Below are positions 8,717 through 17,277 of a stretch of 47,826 nt of DNA, piece after piece. The position numbers were made by a program, and so were the translations under genes. Location: positions 1 through 47,826 of the forward strand of contig JAAYHX010000001.1 in the NCBI GenBank assembly GCA_012735215.1, given 5' to 3'. A model generated the notes under the pieces. The model was given only the letters and a program-made list of their open reading frames with translations, did no database searches and was not told where the DNA came from. The stretch's first letter is position 1. The number at the start of each line of letters is the position of its first letter. The DNA is from Tissierellia bacterium (GTDB taxonomy: Bacteria; Bacillota; Clostridia; Tissierellales; Tepidimicrobiaceae).

Positions 8717-8992
8717 TTTACTTTGACATTCACAAAATCACTAAATATAATTAGTTTAACAGCAATGTTGTATCCAAAATAGATCCTATTTAGATCTTGA
8801 GGTAATGAGGATGAGAAATGATTTAAATGTACCTTGTTAACCTGGTATATAAAACTGTAGGGGTGCAACAAATTGACATAGCAAGTAAAGATTAGTATAA
8901 TGGTAGGGTGTGCTTAAGAAGGTTATTAATATTCATGTAATAAAGAATTAAAGCTTATTGCCATAATAATGTTGATAAGGAGATAGACTGCT

Positions 8993-9505
8993 ATGATAGA
9001 AAGACTGAGAAATGAAGATTTTGACAAGATATATAACATTATGGAAATGAGTTTTCCAAGTGAAGAATATAGACCCTATGATAAACAAAAAGCACTCCTT
9101 AATAAACCTGAATATTCTATTTACGCTATGTATAGTGAATACAAAGACATTAAGGCCTTTATTGCCCTTTGGGATTTCAGTGAATTTGCTTTTATTGAAC
9201 ATTTGGCTGTACATCCTGAATATAGAAATTGTGGTATTGGAGCATATATACTTAATGAATTGGTAGAAAGGTTTAGTAAAACTGTTTGCTTGGAAGTTGA
9301 ACTGCCAGAAACAGAAATAGCCAGCAGGCGTATAGGCTTTTACAAGCGAAACAACTTTTGCTTGAACCAATATCCTTATATGCAACCTTCTATATCTGAG
9401 GGAATGAAACCTGTTCCTATGTTTATCATGACTTCGCCTACAGAAGTGGATAAAGACTTTTTTGAGCATATAAAGGGTACTTTATATACTAAGGTGTATA
9501 TATAA
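8993..9505 (+). CDS. GNAT family N-acetyltransferase
   Basis: 170 residues. AAGGAG lies about 11 bases before ATG 8993. The GNAT fold is seen in order: N-terminal IERLRNEDFDKIYNIMEMSFPSEEYR, beta strand AFIALWDFSEFAFIEHLAVHPEYRNCGIGAYILNEL (motif A, acetyl-CoA pyrophosphate loop R-N-x-G-I-G), then ASRRIGFYKRNNFCLNQYPYMQPS (motif B, typical tyrosine-rich end). It transfers acetyl from acetyl-CoA to an amine; the substrate is unknown. The monocistronic gene is followed by a long inverted repeat at 9629. Confidence 0.9.
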   Translation: MIERLRNEDFDKIYNIMEMSFPSEEYRPYDKQKALLNKPEYSIYAMYSEYKDIKAFIALWDFSEFAFIEHLAVHPEYRNCGIGAYILNELVERFSKTVCLEVELPETEIASRRIGFYKRNNFCLNQYPYMQPSISEGMKPVPMFIMTSPTEVDKDFFEHIKGTLYTKVYI

Positions 9506-9628
9506 TTTCATGTATATATTTTTAAAAAGATTTGGTTATATAACTGGTCAAATATATTCTTATGAAATTTGGCTCTCTTATTTTGCTTAATCATACATAA
9601 AATAGTAGGATATAAATAGTTTGATTGT

Positions 9629-9679
9629 ACATAAAAGAAAGAACTTTTGGTAGTATGACAAAAGTTCTTTCTTTTATGT
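9629..9679. terminator. 21-bp perfect hairpin, likely terminator
   Basis: The left arm (9629-9649) and right arm (9659-9679) pair perfectly over 21 bases with a nine-base loop. The arms are A-rich then T-rich, so a U-rich 3' end is part of the stem. It lies 123 bases after the acetyltransferase and could serve either strand. The length and perfection are unusual for an ordinary terminator. Confidence 0.65.
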
Positions 9680-9740
9680 TGGTATTGTGGATATATAAGC
9701 TGATAGGGTTTTATAGAGTAGTTTTTATACAATTAGATGT

Positions 9741-9938
9741 TTAGCAGTCCCAATCCTGTGCTATGGGAGTTTGCTTCCTTTGTTGTGTAAAACCTTTTAA
9801 TATTAATGGCAATTCGTACTTTTTAATGCCTAATCCATAATCTATTGTTCTGATTATTGATTTATTATTCTCTTGCCTTAAGGAGACTTTAACTTCACCG
9901 TCTTCCTTGGGGATTTCAAGAAGTTGAATTACTATTTG
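9741..9938 (-). pseudogene. Start-less open frame after nitrilase (gene remnant)
   Basis: Immediately behind the nitrilase on the minus strand an open frame of about 64 codons ends at TAA 9741. It includes VIQLLEIPKEDGEVKVSL and IIRTIDYGLGIKKYELPL, with protein-like composition. It has no ATG, GTG or TTG at its beginning and is bounded upstream by a TGA. It looks like the tail of a lost gene, perhaps once co-transcribed with the nitrilase. I do not recognise the family. Confidence 0.4.
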
Positions 9939-10852
9939 TTTTCATGTATTTCAAACCTGAAGATTTCTGGTCGATTGTAGTGACCAACAGGATCCCAATC
10001 GAATTTTGACTGTACAATTTGACCCAAATCAATTTCAGCAGTCAAAATACCCGCTTCATCAAATAATGGACCAGCTACATATTCTCCATAGGGATTAATT
10101 ATACAGCTTCCCCCTCTGCACATAACTTCAGGATGACTTTCCAGATCCTTATAATATTCTAAATCAGTTGGATACATGGATTTTTCAACATACTGATTAC
10201 TCATGATTACGAAACATCTTCCTTCAAAGGCTATATGCCTTAGAGTAGCTTGATATATTTCTCTTTGATCAGCTGTTGGTACGATGTACAGATTTACACC
10301 CTTCATGTACATTGCCATTCTTGCAAGGGGCATGTAGTTTTCCCAGCAAATTAATGACCCCATCTTTCCATAGGGGGTATCTATTACAGTTATGGTTGAA
10401 CCGTCATCTTCGCCCCATATAACTCTTTCAGCAGCTGTTGGTTTCAGTTTTCTATGTTTTCCTAAATATCCTTCAGGACCAAAGAATAGATTGGTGCAAT
10501 ACAGGGTACCATCAAGACCATGGCCATTTTTTTCAGTAACTCCTATTGATAAGTAAACATCTAACTCTTTTGCAAGCTCTGCCAATCTATCTACTTCTGG
10601 ACCAGGTACTGCTACTGAATTGTCATAATATCTCTGGTAGTCTTTTCTCCCTTCCGGTGTCCTGCTTCCTATTCTAGCACCAAAGGTTAATCCCCTTGGA
10701 TAACATGGTATAAAACTTTCAGGAAAGACTATAAGCTTTGAACCGTTAGCGGCTGCTTTCTTTGCAAGCTCTACAGTCTTGTCCATAGTTTTTTCTAAAT
10801 CAAATATTACTGGAGAATCTTGAATAACAGAAACCTTTAACCTTCTATTCAT
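9932..10852 (-). CDS. Nitrilase-family C-N hydrolase
   Basis: 306 residues from ATG 10852 (MNRRLKVSVIQDSPVIF), chosen because AAGGGGTG sits just upstream. The catalytic triad of the superfamily is visible: E45 (FPESFIPCYPRG), K135 (KHRKLKPT) and C169 (SLICWENYMPL). The residues around them (PCYPRG, CWENYMPLARMAMY, PTADQREIYQATLRHIAFEGRCFV) are those of branch-1 nitrilases, aliphatic or aromatic, rather than of amidases or carbamoylases. It would hydrolyse a nitrile to the carboxylic acid and ammonia in the cytoplasm. The substrate is unknown. It is transcribed divergently from exoA (about 240 bases between). A start-less tail lies behind it. Confidence 0.9.
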   Translation of the reverse strand: MNRRLKVSVIQDSPVIFDLEKTMDKTVELAKKAAANGSKLIVFPESFIPCYPRGLTFGARIGSRTPEGRKDYQRYYDNSVAVPGPEVDRLAELAKELDVYLSIGVTEKNGHGLDGTLYCTNLFFGPEGYLGKHRKLKPTAAERVIWGEDDGSTITVIDTPYGKMGSLICWENYMPLARMAMYMKGVNLYIVPTADQREIYQATLRHIAFEGRCFVIMSNQYVEKSMYPTDLEYYKDLESHPEVMCRGGSCIINPYGEYVAGPLFDEAGILTAEIDLGQIVQSKFDWDPVGHYNRPEIFRFEIHENK

Positions 10853-11094
10853 TTTAACACCCCTTTTATCTTTATGGCTATACTTTAATTGTAGCATATC
10901 GGCATGAATAATGGAGGCTTATTTGTAGGATAGAAATTTTCTTATGAGACAATTAAGAATGCATTTACAATGATTGAGATGAACTTGATAATGAGGTATA
11001 ATGTAAGAACAAATATTTTAATATCACTTTTGTATATAGGGCGTAACAGCTTATTATATTTTGAAGCAGAAGAATATAAAAAGGGGGAAGATAA

Positions 11095-11922
11095 TTGAAA
11101 TTCATTTCATGGAATATTGATTCGCTTAATGCGGCATTAACAGGCACTTCAGAAAGAGCCATATTATCCCGAAAGGTTTTAGAAACTATAGTAGAGCATA
11201 ATCCAGAGGTTATTGCATTACAGGAAACAAAGCTGCCAAGCACTGGTCCTACTAAAAAACACATGGAAATACTTAAGGATATATTTCCTGACTATGAAAT
11301 TGTTTGGAATAGCTCAATAGAGCCAGCCCGTAAAGGGTATGCTGGTACCATGTTTTTGTACAAAAATGATCTATCACCAAGGGCAACCTTCCCTAAAATT
11401 GGGGCACCAGATACCATGGACTATGAGGGTAGAATTATTACTTTAGAATTTGACAATTTTTACTTAACACAAGTTTATACCCCAAATGCCGGGGAGGGCT
11501 TAAATCGTTTAAAAGAACGTCAAATATGGGATATAAAATATGCTGACTACCTAGTAGAGCTGGACAAGAAGAAGCCTGTTATTGCTGCAGGAGATTTTAA
11601 TGTAGCTCATAAGGAAATAGACCTGGCTCATCCTGATAGCAATCGTCAATCTGCTGGTTTCACCGATGAAGAACGTGAGGGCTTTACAAACCTATTGGCA
11701 AAGGGCTTTACAGATACCTTTAGATATCTTCACGGTGATGTAACTGGGGTTTATACCTGGTGGGCTCAAAGGGCTAGAACTAGTAAAATTAACAATTCTG
11801 GCTGGAGAATAGATTACTGGTTGGTAAGTGATCGTATTGCCCATAAGGTTATAAGATCAGAAATGATTGATTCTGGGCCAAGACAAGACCATACACCAAT
11901 CTTACTTGAAATCGAAATATAA
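11095..11922 (+). CDS. exoA: Exodeoxyribonuclease III / AP endonuclease
   Basis: 275 residues, TTG start at 11095 with AAGGGGGAAG just upstream. This is the EEP-fold Mg-dependent enzyme of base-excision repair, cutting DNA 5' to abasic sites and degrading 3' ends. Motifs: ISWNID (N7 region), LQETKL (metal-binding E), GYAGTMFLYK, VYTPNAG, AAGDFNVAH (catalytic D and N), RIDYWLVS and QDHTPI (final D-H). The length and the ending SGPRQDHTPILLEIEI fit the family. It is monocistronic, closed by the hairpin at 11950. Confidence 0.95.
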   Translation: MKFISWNIDSLNAALTGTSERAILSRKVLETIVEHNPEVIALQETKLPSTGPTKKHMEILKDIFPDYEIVWNSSIEPARKGYAGTMFLYKNDLSPRATFPKIGAPDTMDYEGRIITLEFDNFYLTQVYTPNAGEGLNRLKERQIWDIKYADYLVELDKKKPVIAAGDFNVAHKEIDLAHPDSNRQSAGFTDEEREGFTNLLAKGFTDTFRYLHGDVTGVYTWWAQRARTSKINNSGWRIDYWLVSDRIAHKVIRSEMIDSGPRQDHTPILLEIEI

Positions 11923-11949
11923 TGGTAGCAGCTTGTGCAGGTCGTTTAG

Positions 11950-11983
11950 GCCAGTTAGGAGCAGAAGTATAGTCCTAACTGGC
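11950..11983 (+). terminator. Terminator of exoA
   Basis: GCCAGTTAGGA (11950-11960) pairs perfectly with TCCTAACTGGC (11973-11983), followed by TTTACTT. Confidence 0.8.
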
Positions 11984-12155
11984 TTTACTTATGATGTTAA
12001 AAATAGGTTAGCTATATTCATGGTAAGGGTTGAGGAGTAGAGATTAGAAGTCTAGGCTACTTTAACCATATTGTTTGGGGGGTTAAAATATGGATATAGA
12101 ATATATATATTTTATATACATATAGGATTTTCACTTGCCATATAAGATGAAAATA

Positions 12156-12180
12156 ACAATGTTTATAGAATTAACATTGT
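12156..12180. repeat. 8-bp inverted repeat in the 250-base gap before the frataxin-like gene
   Basis: ACAATGTT (12156-12163) and AACATTGT (12173-12180) form a perfect inverted repeat about 54 bases before the next start codon. It may be an operator or an mRNA hairpin. The rest of 11984-12233 holds nothing I can identify. Confidence 0.4.
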
Positions 12181-12233
12181 AGACATAAGAGATAGAAGCA
12201 GGTCATAGATAAAAGTTAGAAATGGGGGATAAG

Positions 12234-12602
12234 ATGGATGTTTTACAAGGGTATTTAAATAGTATTGAGGATCAGGATAAAAGAGAACGAATGGAAAGCA
12301 TCTTAAATTTTATTAAGAATACCTTTCCACAACTAAAGGCAGAAATTAAGTGGAATCAACCAATGTTTACTGATCATGGAACATATATCATTGGTTTTAG
12401 TATCGCAAAGAATCACATAGCTGTAGCACCTGAAGCTTTTGCATTGAGCCACTTTGAAAAAGAAATTCAGGAAGCTGGATATTCTCATACAAAAGGGATG
12501 TTTAGAATCAAGTGGACCGATCAAGTGGATTATGATTTGCTAGGTAAAATAGTTGCCTTTAACATAGAGGATAAAAAAGACATAGCAAAGTTTTGGAGAT
12601 AG
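12234..12602 (+). CDS. DUF1801 protein, YdhG/Fra-like (frataxin fold)
   Basis: 122 residues from ATG 12234 (MDVLQGYLNSIEDQDK), chosen because GGGGGA lies directly upstream of it; ATG 12222 has no site. The sequence follows DUF1801 in order: an N-terminal helix pair, KAEIKWNQPMFTDHGTYIIGFSIAKNHIAVAPEA, then HTKGMFRIKWTDQVDYDLLGKIVAFNIEDK. The Bacillus subtilis relative YdhG (Fra) donates iron to Fe-S assembly and ferrochelatase; whether this protein does the same is inference. The gene is monocistronic with its own terminator. A second DUF1801 gene at 285 in this window is dead. Confidence 0.85.
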   Translation: MDVLQGYLNSIEDQDKRERMESILNFIKNTFPQLKAEIKWNQPMFTDHGTYIIGFSIAKNHIAVAPEAFALSHFEKEIQEAGYSHTKGMFRIKWTDQVDYDLLGKIVAFNIEDKKDIAKFWR

Positions 12603-12625
12603 GATCTGATACCTGTAAGCTTTAT

Positions 12626-12656
12626 AAACCATAGAGTATTTTGGACTCTATGGTTT
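12626..12656 (+). terminator. Terminator of DUF1801 gene
   Basis: AAACCATAGAGT (12626-12637) pairs with ACTCTATGGTTT (12645-12656), 12 bp, with three more T directly following (12657-12659). Confidence 0.85.
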
Positions 12657-12678
12657 TTTATTTGATCAATATGTGCTT

Positions 12679-12713
12679 TACATTTCAGGCAGAAATCCAC
12701 TACATTTCAGGCA
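12679..12713. repeat. 13-bp direct repeat with 22-bp period
   Basis: TACATTTCAGGCA occurs at 12679-12691 and again at 12701-12713. The AGGCAAA/AGGCAGAAAT pattern resembles the short terminal repeats inside the ends of IS21-family elements, which would make this a scar. No transposase is nearby. Confidence 0.5.
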
Positions 12714-12846
12714 AATATAAATCCTTTTTCATAAAATCCAGTATACTTACAATTAGAGCAGTGGTTGACAGGCTTAGGCTCTTTTTCATCTTAATTAAAT
12801 TAAAAAAACTGTGACACAAATATAGTTGTCCTTAGGAGGTGCATAA

Positions 12847-13788
12847 ATGAGAAAAAAATTCTTGTTAATAAGAAGCATAAAATTGGTGTTATAACGATGG
12901 CATTCATGCTGATTACTATGTTATCTGCAACTGTTTGGTCTGCCGAGGGTAAGACCTATAGGGTAACTGGTATTGGGACAAGTGCTTTCAATAATTGCAG
13001 TGGATTAACAGGGGATTTAACAGTAGAATTAGGTGGAGTGAATAAGGATAATTTTATGCTATCAACAAGAAGTATTAGAAGTCTTGATGTATCAGGTAAA
13101 GATAGTTTTACAGTAGTACCCAAAGCTGGTCTTGGGGCAGGGACTTATACTGTTAGAGTTACTGTAAAGGGGGACAAAGGAATTCTAGTAAGTTTTGAAG
13201 TTTCATTTAGTGTTTCTAAGAAATCAGAGGGTAGTATTAGTAATCCTTTTACAGATATAAAGAAAAGTGATTGGTTCTATAATACTGTGTTACAAGTTTA
13301 TGATAGGGGAATATTCATAGGAAGTAGTTCTACTAACTTTAACCCAAATTCTCCTATGACCCGTGGGATGTTTGTTACAGCACTTGCTAGGATGGATGGA
13401 ATTGATTTGTCCAGTTTTACGAGTTGTAAGTTTAAAGATGTTGATATGAGTAAATACTATGGACCTGCCACAGCATGGGCATACAAGAATGGAATAGTTG
13501 GTGGGTATGGTAACAGTTTGTTCGGCCCTGAAGATAGTATTACCAGAGAACAGATGGCGGTAATACTGGCCAATTATATAAGAATAAAACATATTAAAAT
13601 ATCAATAGTTAGTCCAAAAACTGCAAAATACGCTGATGATAGTCAAATCAGTCTTTGGGCTAAGGATTCCATTTATACTATGAAGGCCTATGGCTTGATG
13701 ATAGGTAGATCTGGATACAAAGGGTATAGCTACTAGAGCAGAAGCCGCCCAGGCAATTTTTAACTTAATTAATGCTATCAGAAAATAG
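12847..13788 (+). pseudogene. S-layer-homology surface protein, frameshifted and internally collapsed
   Basis: A perfect AGGAGG (about 12834-12839) precedes ATG 12847, but the frame stops after 15 codons. Adding one A to the run of seven at 12852-12858 restores a signal peptide (HKIGVITMAFMLITMLSATVWS) leading into the long frame from 12897. The mature part has a single BspA-type leucine-rich fragment (GIGTSAFNNCSGLTGDL), an X2-like strand repeat (FTVVPKAGLGAGTYTVRVTVKG), then SLH modules from about 13243 (NPFTDIKKSDWFYNTV, CKFKDVDMSKYY, AVILANYIRI). A second frame change near 13710 hides the last SLH end ATRAEAAQAIFNLINAIRK, which ends at TAG 13786. Such proteins bind the cell wall through SLH. 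The lone leucine-rich repeat suggests that a large repeat array was lost. Confidence 0.8.
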
Positions 13789-13805
13789 TCTTGTATTAAA
13801 AACAG

Positions 13806-13831
13806 GAGGCAGGGGATTAATCCCCTGCCTC
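13806..13831 (-). terminator. Terminator of two-component operon
   Basis: A 26-base perfect palindrome (GAGGCAGGGGATT and its complement). Read on the minus strand it is followed by CTGTTTTT. It touches the kinase stop codon. Confidence 0.85.
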
Positions 13832-15147
13832 TACTTGATATTATAGTTCTCTACCATTAATGGCAGCACAATTCTTATGGCAAACTTTCCATTTTGGGCC
13901 TGAAAAGAGCAATAGCCCTTATACTTCTCAACAATCATATTCATGCTTTTTACTCCTAAACCATGGCCATCACGTCTGTTTAGGGGGAAGCCTTTATCCA
14001 TTTCCACATTTCCTTGGTAATTGTTTTCTATCAAAATTAAAATATTATCTTTATGGACATTGCAGCTTATGAATACTGTTTTAGATTCTTCAGTCTCTAC
14101 TTGAGAGGCGGCCACAATGGCGTTTTCCAGTCCGTTAGACAGAAGGGCACAAAGCTCTGTTTCAGAAATAGGAAGAGTTTTTGGCAGATCAGCCCTTACC
14201 AAAAGAGTAACCCCCATGCTCTTGGCCTTTGCTGCAAAGGAGGATAAAATTAAGTTGACTGTTTTGTTATTACAATAATAGTTAGGAGTGATATCATCGA
14301 TATCCGCCTGGGCAAGCTTTATATATTCTATAGCTTTCCCAATGTCTCCATCGGAAAGATACCCGCCAATTAGGGCAAGATGATGCCTCATATCATGGCG
14401 GTAGATGGCAGAATGTTCTTGGCTGGACTGTAATGAAGACAGCTGATGTTCTGCACTTATTAGCAACTTTGATAAGGCCATTTTTGCCTCCTGTAAGCCT
14501 TCTTTTTCTCGAGTGGTTTTAGCAATGTCTAAGATCAAAACATAAGCTATCAGGGTGATTATGAAAACAAGAACTCGCAACAAAAAGACTCCTGTAGATT
14601 TGATGGTGGAATAATTATATAATCCCAGCCAATAGTTAGCTATATAATAGGCTAAGGGAAGTAGGCATAGCTTTATTAGACTAAGGTTATTTGAGATTTT
14701 GATTAAATAGTTGAAATCTGTTTTTAGATGCTTATATATTATGAACAATATAAACAAACAAACTGCCACGTATGAAAGATAATAGCCTAATGGATAAAGT
14801 CCTTTAGCAACTTTTGAGATAATGGTCAACACTGCATTAGCCGGATAAATCAGAAAAACTGCTGTAAACAATGCAAACATAATCTTTACAGCTGAGGTTT
14901 GGGTTGTAAACAAAAAAATAAAGAATATAGGAAGATGAACCACTAGTACATAAAATTTCATGTACAGGTCTACTGGCAATATCAAGGGAATAACCATGTT
15001 TAACAATAGAACAAGCAGATTGCAAATCAAGAACAATCTGCCTTGAGTTCCTTTAAGGTAATTGATATTAATATCTAAAAGCAGCATTTGGGTACTAATT
15101 CCAAACAGGATAGTCATACCTATTAATAGACTTGAGAATACAGCCAC
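13831..15147 (-). CDS. AgrC/NatK-like sensor histidine kinase (GHKL)
   Basis: 438 residues, GTG start at 15147 with AAAAGGAGTG upstream. The N-terminal 215 residues carry about six membrane helices. The cytoplasmic part has a coiled linker (TTREKEGLQEAKMALSKLL), the H-box YRHDMRHHLALIGGYL, the N-box LLSNGLENAIVAA and the G-box GHGLGVKSMNMIVEKY. This is the HPK10-type kinase family that in many Firmicutes reads cyclic or linear peptides. No AgrB/AgrD or peptide gene is adjacent. It is translated right after the LytTR regulator (4 bases between), forming one operon. The target genes are unknown. Confidence 0.9.
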   Translation of the reverse strand: MAVFSSLLIGMTILFGISTQMLLLDININYLKGTQGRLFLICNLLVLLLNMVIPLILPVDLYMKFYVLVVHLPIFFIFLFTTQTSAVKIMFALFTAVFLIYPANAVLTIISKVAKGLYPLGYYLSYVAVCLFILFIIYKHLKTDFNYLIKISNNLSLIKLCLLPLAYYIANYWLGLYNYSTIKSTGVFLLRVLVFIITLIAYVLILDIAKTTREKEGLQEAKMALSKLLISAEHQLSSLQSSQEHSAIYRHDMRHHLALIGGYLSDGDIGKAIEYIKLAQADIDDITPNYYCNNKTVNLILSSFAAKAKSMGVTLLVRADLPKTLPISETELCALLSNGLENAIVAASQVETEESKTVFISCNVHKDNILILIENNYQGNVEMDKGFPLNRRDGHGLGVKSMNMIVEKYKGYCSFQAQNGKFAIRIVLPLMVENYNIK

Positions 15148-15151
15148 TATT

Positions 15152-15868
15152 TCACTCCTTTTCTATAAAGAGGTGCTCCATGTATGCCTTTCGCACCTTT
15201 CCATAAAGTAGCCGAGAAACGGGCAAGGTTTTTCCAGTTGATGTAATAAGCTCCTTAGAGCTTATTTCACTTACATGCCAAAGGTTAACCAGATAAGACC
15301 GATGAATCTTCACAAACTCTGGTCGGCAAAGTAACATATCTTCAATGGACGAAAGGGAAGCATTTATCTCTCGCACGCTACCATCAGTAAGATGGAAGTA
15401 CAATTTTTTCTGAATGACCTCAACAAAGACAATACGGGAAAACAAGATGAATGAAATGGTTTTCTGAGTTTTAACCCTTAGACCTTCCTGAGGTTTTTGA
15501 TCTTCCATTATTAGTTGATCAAGTAGGTGGAAAAGCTTTTCTTTTGAGACAGGTTTTAGAAGATAGTTGTAGGCCTTGACTTGGTAACTTTCCACAGCAA
15601 ATTCTGGTGAAGAGGAAAGAAAGATTATTTTTACTAGCTCATTAAATTCTCTAATTTCATTAGCGGCCTGTATTCCACTTATGCCAGGCATTAGAATATC
15701 TAATAACAAAACATCATACTCTCTGCTCTTCATAGTTGAAATTAGCTCTGTGGTACTCTGATAAGCACTGTATATGAGCAATACCTTCCTCTCCCTTACA
15801 TAGGTATCGATCAAAGAAGAGATTTTGGCAAGCTCTTTATAATCATCATCACAAATGGCAATTTTCAG
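15152..15868 (-). CDS. LytTR response regulator, CTG start
   Basis: The first TTG in frame (15814) would cut off the receiver N-terminus. Extending 18 codons upstream to CTG 15868 gives MKIAICDDDYKELAKISS, the standard receiver opening with the acidic pair D8/D9. A good site TAGGGGTG (15876-15883) lies seven bases before this CTG. No ATG, GTG or TTG is available in frame there. The phospho-acceptor is D57 (VLLLDILMPG) and the switch lysine is in LLKPVSKEKL. The C-terminal LytTR domain (about 130-235) includes ISFILFSRIVFVEV, then KIHRSYLVNLWHV. It binds DNA as a dimer at paired sites and is phosphorylated by the kinase encoded downstream. 238 residues. Confidence 0.88.
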   Translation of the reverse strand: MKIAICDDDYKELAKISSLIDTYVRERKVLLIYSAYQSTTELISTMKSREYDVLLLDILMPGISGIQAANEIREFNELVKIIFLSSSPEFAVESYQVKAYNYLLKPVSKEKLFHLLDQLIMEDQKPQEGLRVKTQKTISFILFSRIVFVEVIQKKLYFHLTDGSVREINASLSSIEDMLLCRPEFVKIHRSYLVNLWHVSEISSKELITSTGKTLPVSRLLYGKVRKAYMEHLFIEKE

Positions 15869-16070
15869 ATCAATTCACCCCTATTTATCAACAGTTTACT
15901 TAATATTTTTTTATTATATCATTAAATATTTTGCTTTTCTAGATTTAAGTGCATTTTAGGACAATACTTCATACATATCATGCAAAGGCGATAAAATCCA
16001 TAGAGAAATAAAATAATCGGTAGTATACATTTTGGGAATATTGCTATGGCTTTGAATGTTTTACTTGTTT

Positions 16071-16099
16071 TTGACATTACCTCATGGTAAAATTAGTAT
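16071..16099 (+). promoter_or_regulatory. SigA-type promoter
   Basis: TTGACA (16071-16076), 17-base spacer, TAGTAT (16094-16099). It lies 132 bases upstream of the broken GGDEF gene. The rest of 15884-16231 holds no gene I can see, including no short peptide gene for the neighbouring kinase. Confidence 0.6.
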
Positions 16100-16231
16100 A
16101 AGAAAATTGGGAAAAATCAAGGGATTTGACATCTTCAAAATATACACACCTAGGATTTCCAGTTAATCTTGATATGTGCTTTTTGATTGAGAAGAAAGTG
16201 CTGGATCTAGCCAGCTATTGGAGGGTTATAA

Positions 16232-17163
16232 ATGAAATATGATAAAAACGTCTCTATAAGGCACCGAGTGTTTAATGTGGTTTTTCTAGTAGGTATATTC
16301 ATGTCATTTTCTTGCAGTTTGATCAATTATATTTTAGATTTAGGAACAGTAGAAACAGTAATAACCTTTGCTTGCGGTGTTATTACTGTAGCTTTATATG
16401 TGGTATTCAAAAAAACTAAGGATTATGAGCGACTGTCATTGATAGTTGTTGTTTTTTTGAGCTTTGTTTTTTTCCGACCTTGTGGTTGGTGGCAGGAGGG
16501 ACTTATACCAGCATTCCTTACTATATGATTATTAATGCAAGCATTATCGCCTTATTGCTTGTTGGATTGCAAAGAAAGATAATACTATCCCTTTTTGCTT
16601 TAGTTATTGGCATTCTAATGGTTATGGAATATAAGAGACCATCTATTGTAGTAAGCTATGATTCCCAGTTAATTAGATATATAGATTTATCTTTGGGTTT
16701 ATATATTTGCCTGTTCTCAATTACAGTTTTGATTGCAGTTCTTATAGATAGCTATATGAAGGAATTTTAAAAATCTGAGAAGTATTTAGCCACCCTTGAG
16801 GAGAAGAAAGCAGAAATAGAAGCAAAGAACAGGATGCTGGAAAAGGCTAAAGAAGAGGCAGAACAATTGAATAAGCTACTGTATGAAGAAAAACAAAAGC
16901 TGCAAGAACTGTCAATAACCGATGATTTAACAGGAGCTTATAATAAGAGGTATATTACTTCCTGCTTAAGCGAAGAGATTGCAACGTACCACAAAAAACA
17001 TAAAAAGCTAACAGTAGCCATGATTGATATTGATAATTTTAAGAGCATAAATGATACATATGGACATTTATATGGAGATTATATATTAAAGAGGGTAGAC
17101 CAGTTATTATATAAGGCTAAACATAAAAGCAAAAACCTAATAGAAAAGGAGCTTATCGACTAA
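16232..17163 (+). pseudogene. Broken GGDEF protein lacking its active site
   Basis: Three lesions are visible. (1) Adding one T to the run of seven at 16467-16473 joins the first frame (ATG 16232, three membrane helices) to the second (VAGGTYTSIPYYMIINASII, further helices). (2) TAA at 16768-16770 interrupts the same frame between SYMKEF and KSEKYLATLEEKK, the coiled linker. (3) The GGDEF domain begins normally (LSITDDLTGAYNKRYI, MIDIDNFKSINDTYGHLYGDYILK) but jumps straight to VDQLLYKAKHKSKN, so about 80 residues including the GGDEF motif are deleted. It was a membrane diguanylate cyclase of the six-helix type. GGAGGG sits before ATG 16232. Confidence 0.88.
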
Positions 17164-17227
17164 TGAAAATTTAAGTATGTAGTAATTTGGCTTATCTATA
17201 GACTTATTAAATAACAGTACTAAAGAT

Positions 17228-17269
17228 ATCGGATAATAAGCATTTCAATAAGCTTATATCCGATTTTTT
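17228..17269 (+). terminator. Terminator after broken GGDEF gene
   Basis: ATCGGATAATAAGC (17228-17241) pairs with GCTTATATCCGAT (17252-17264) with one bulge, then TTTTT. Confidence 0.75.
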
Positions 17270-17277
17270 ATGTCAAT

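Noticed and set aside
8948-9469. 173-codon minus-strand frame opposite the GNAT gene
   Set aside because: The plus-strand GNAT motifs and ribosome site are clear; the minus frame is a shadow.
16480-17163. Treating the three frames in 16232-17163 as separate genes
   Set aside because: Helices, linker and GGDEF parts follow in order of one cyclase and inner frames lack ribosome sites.
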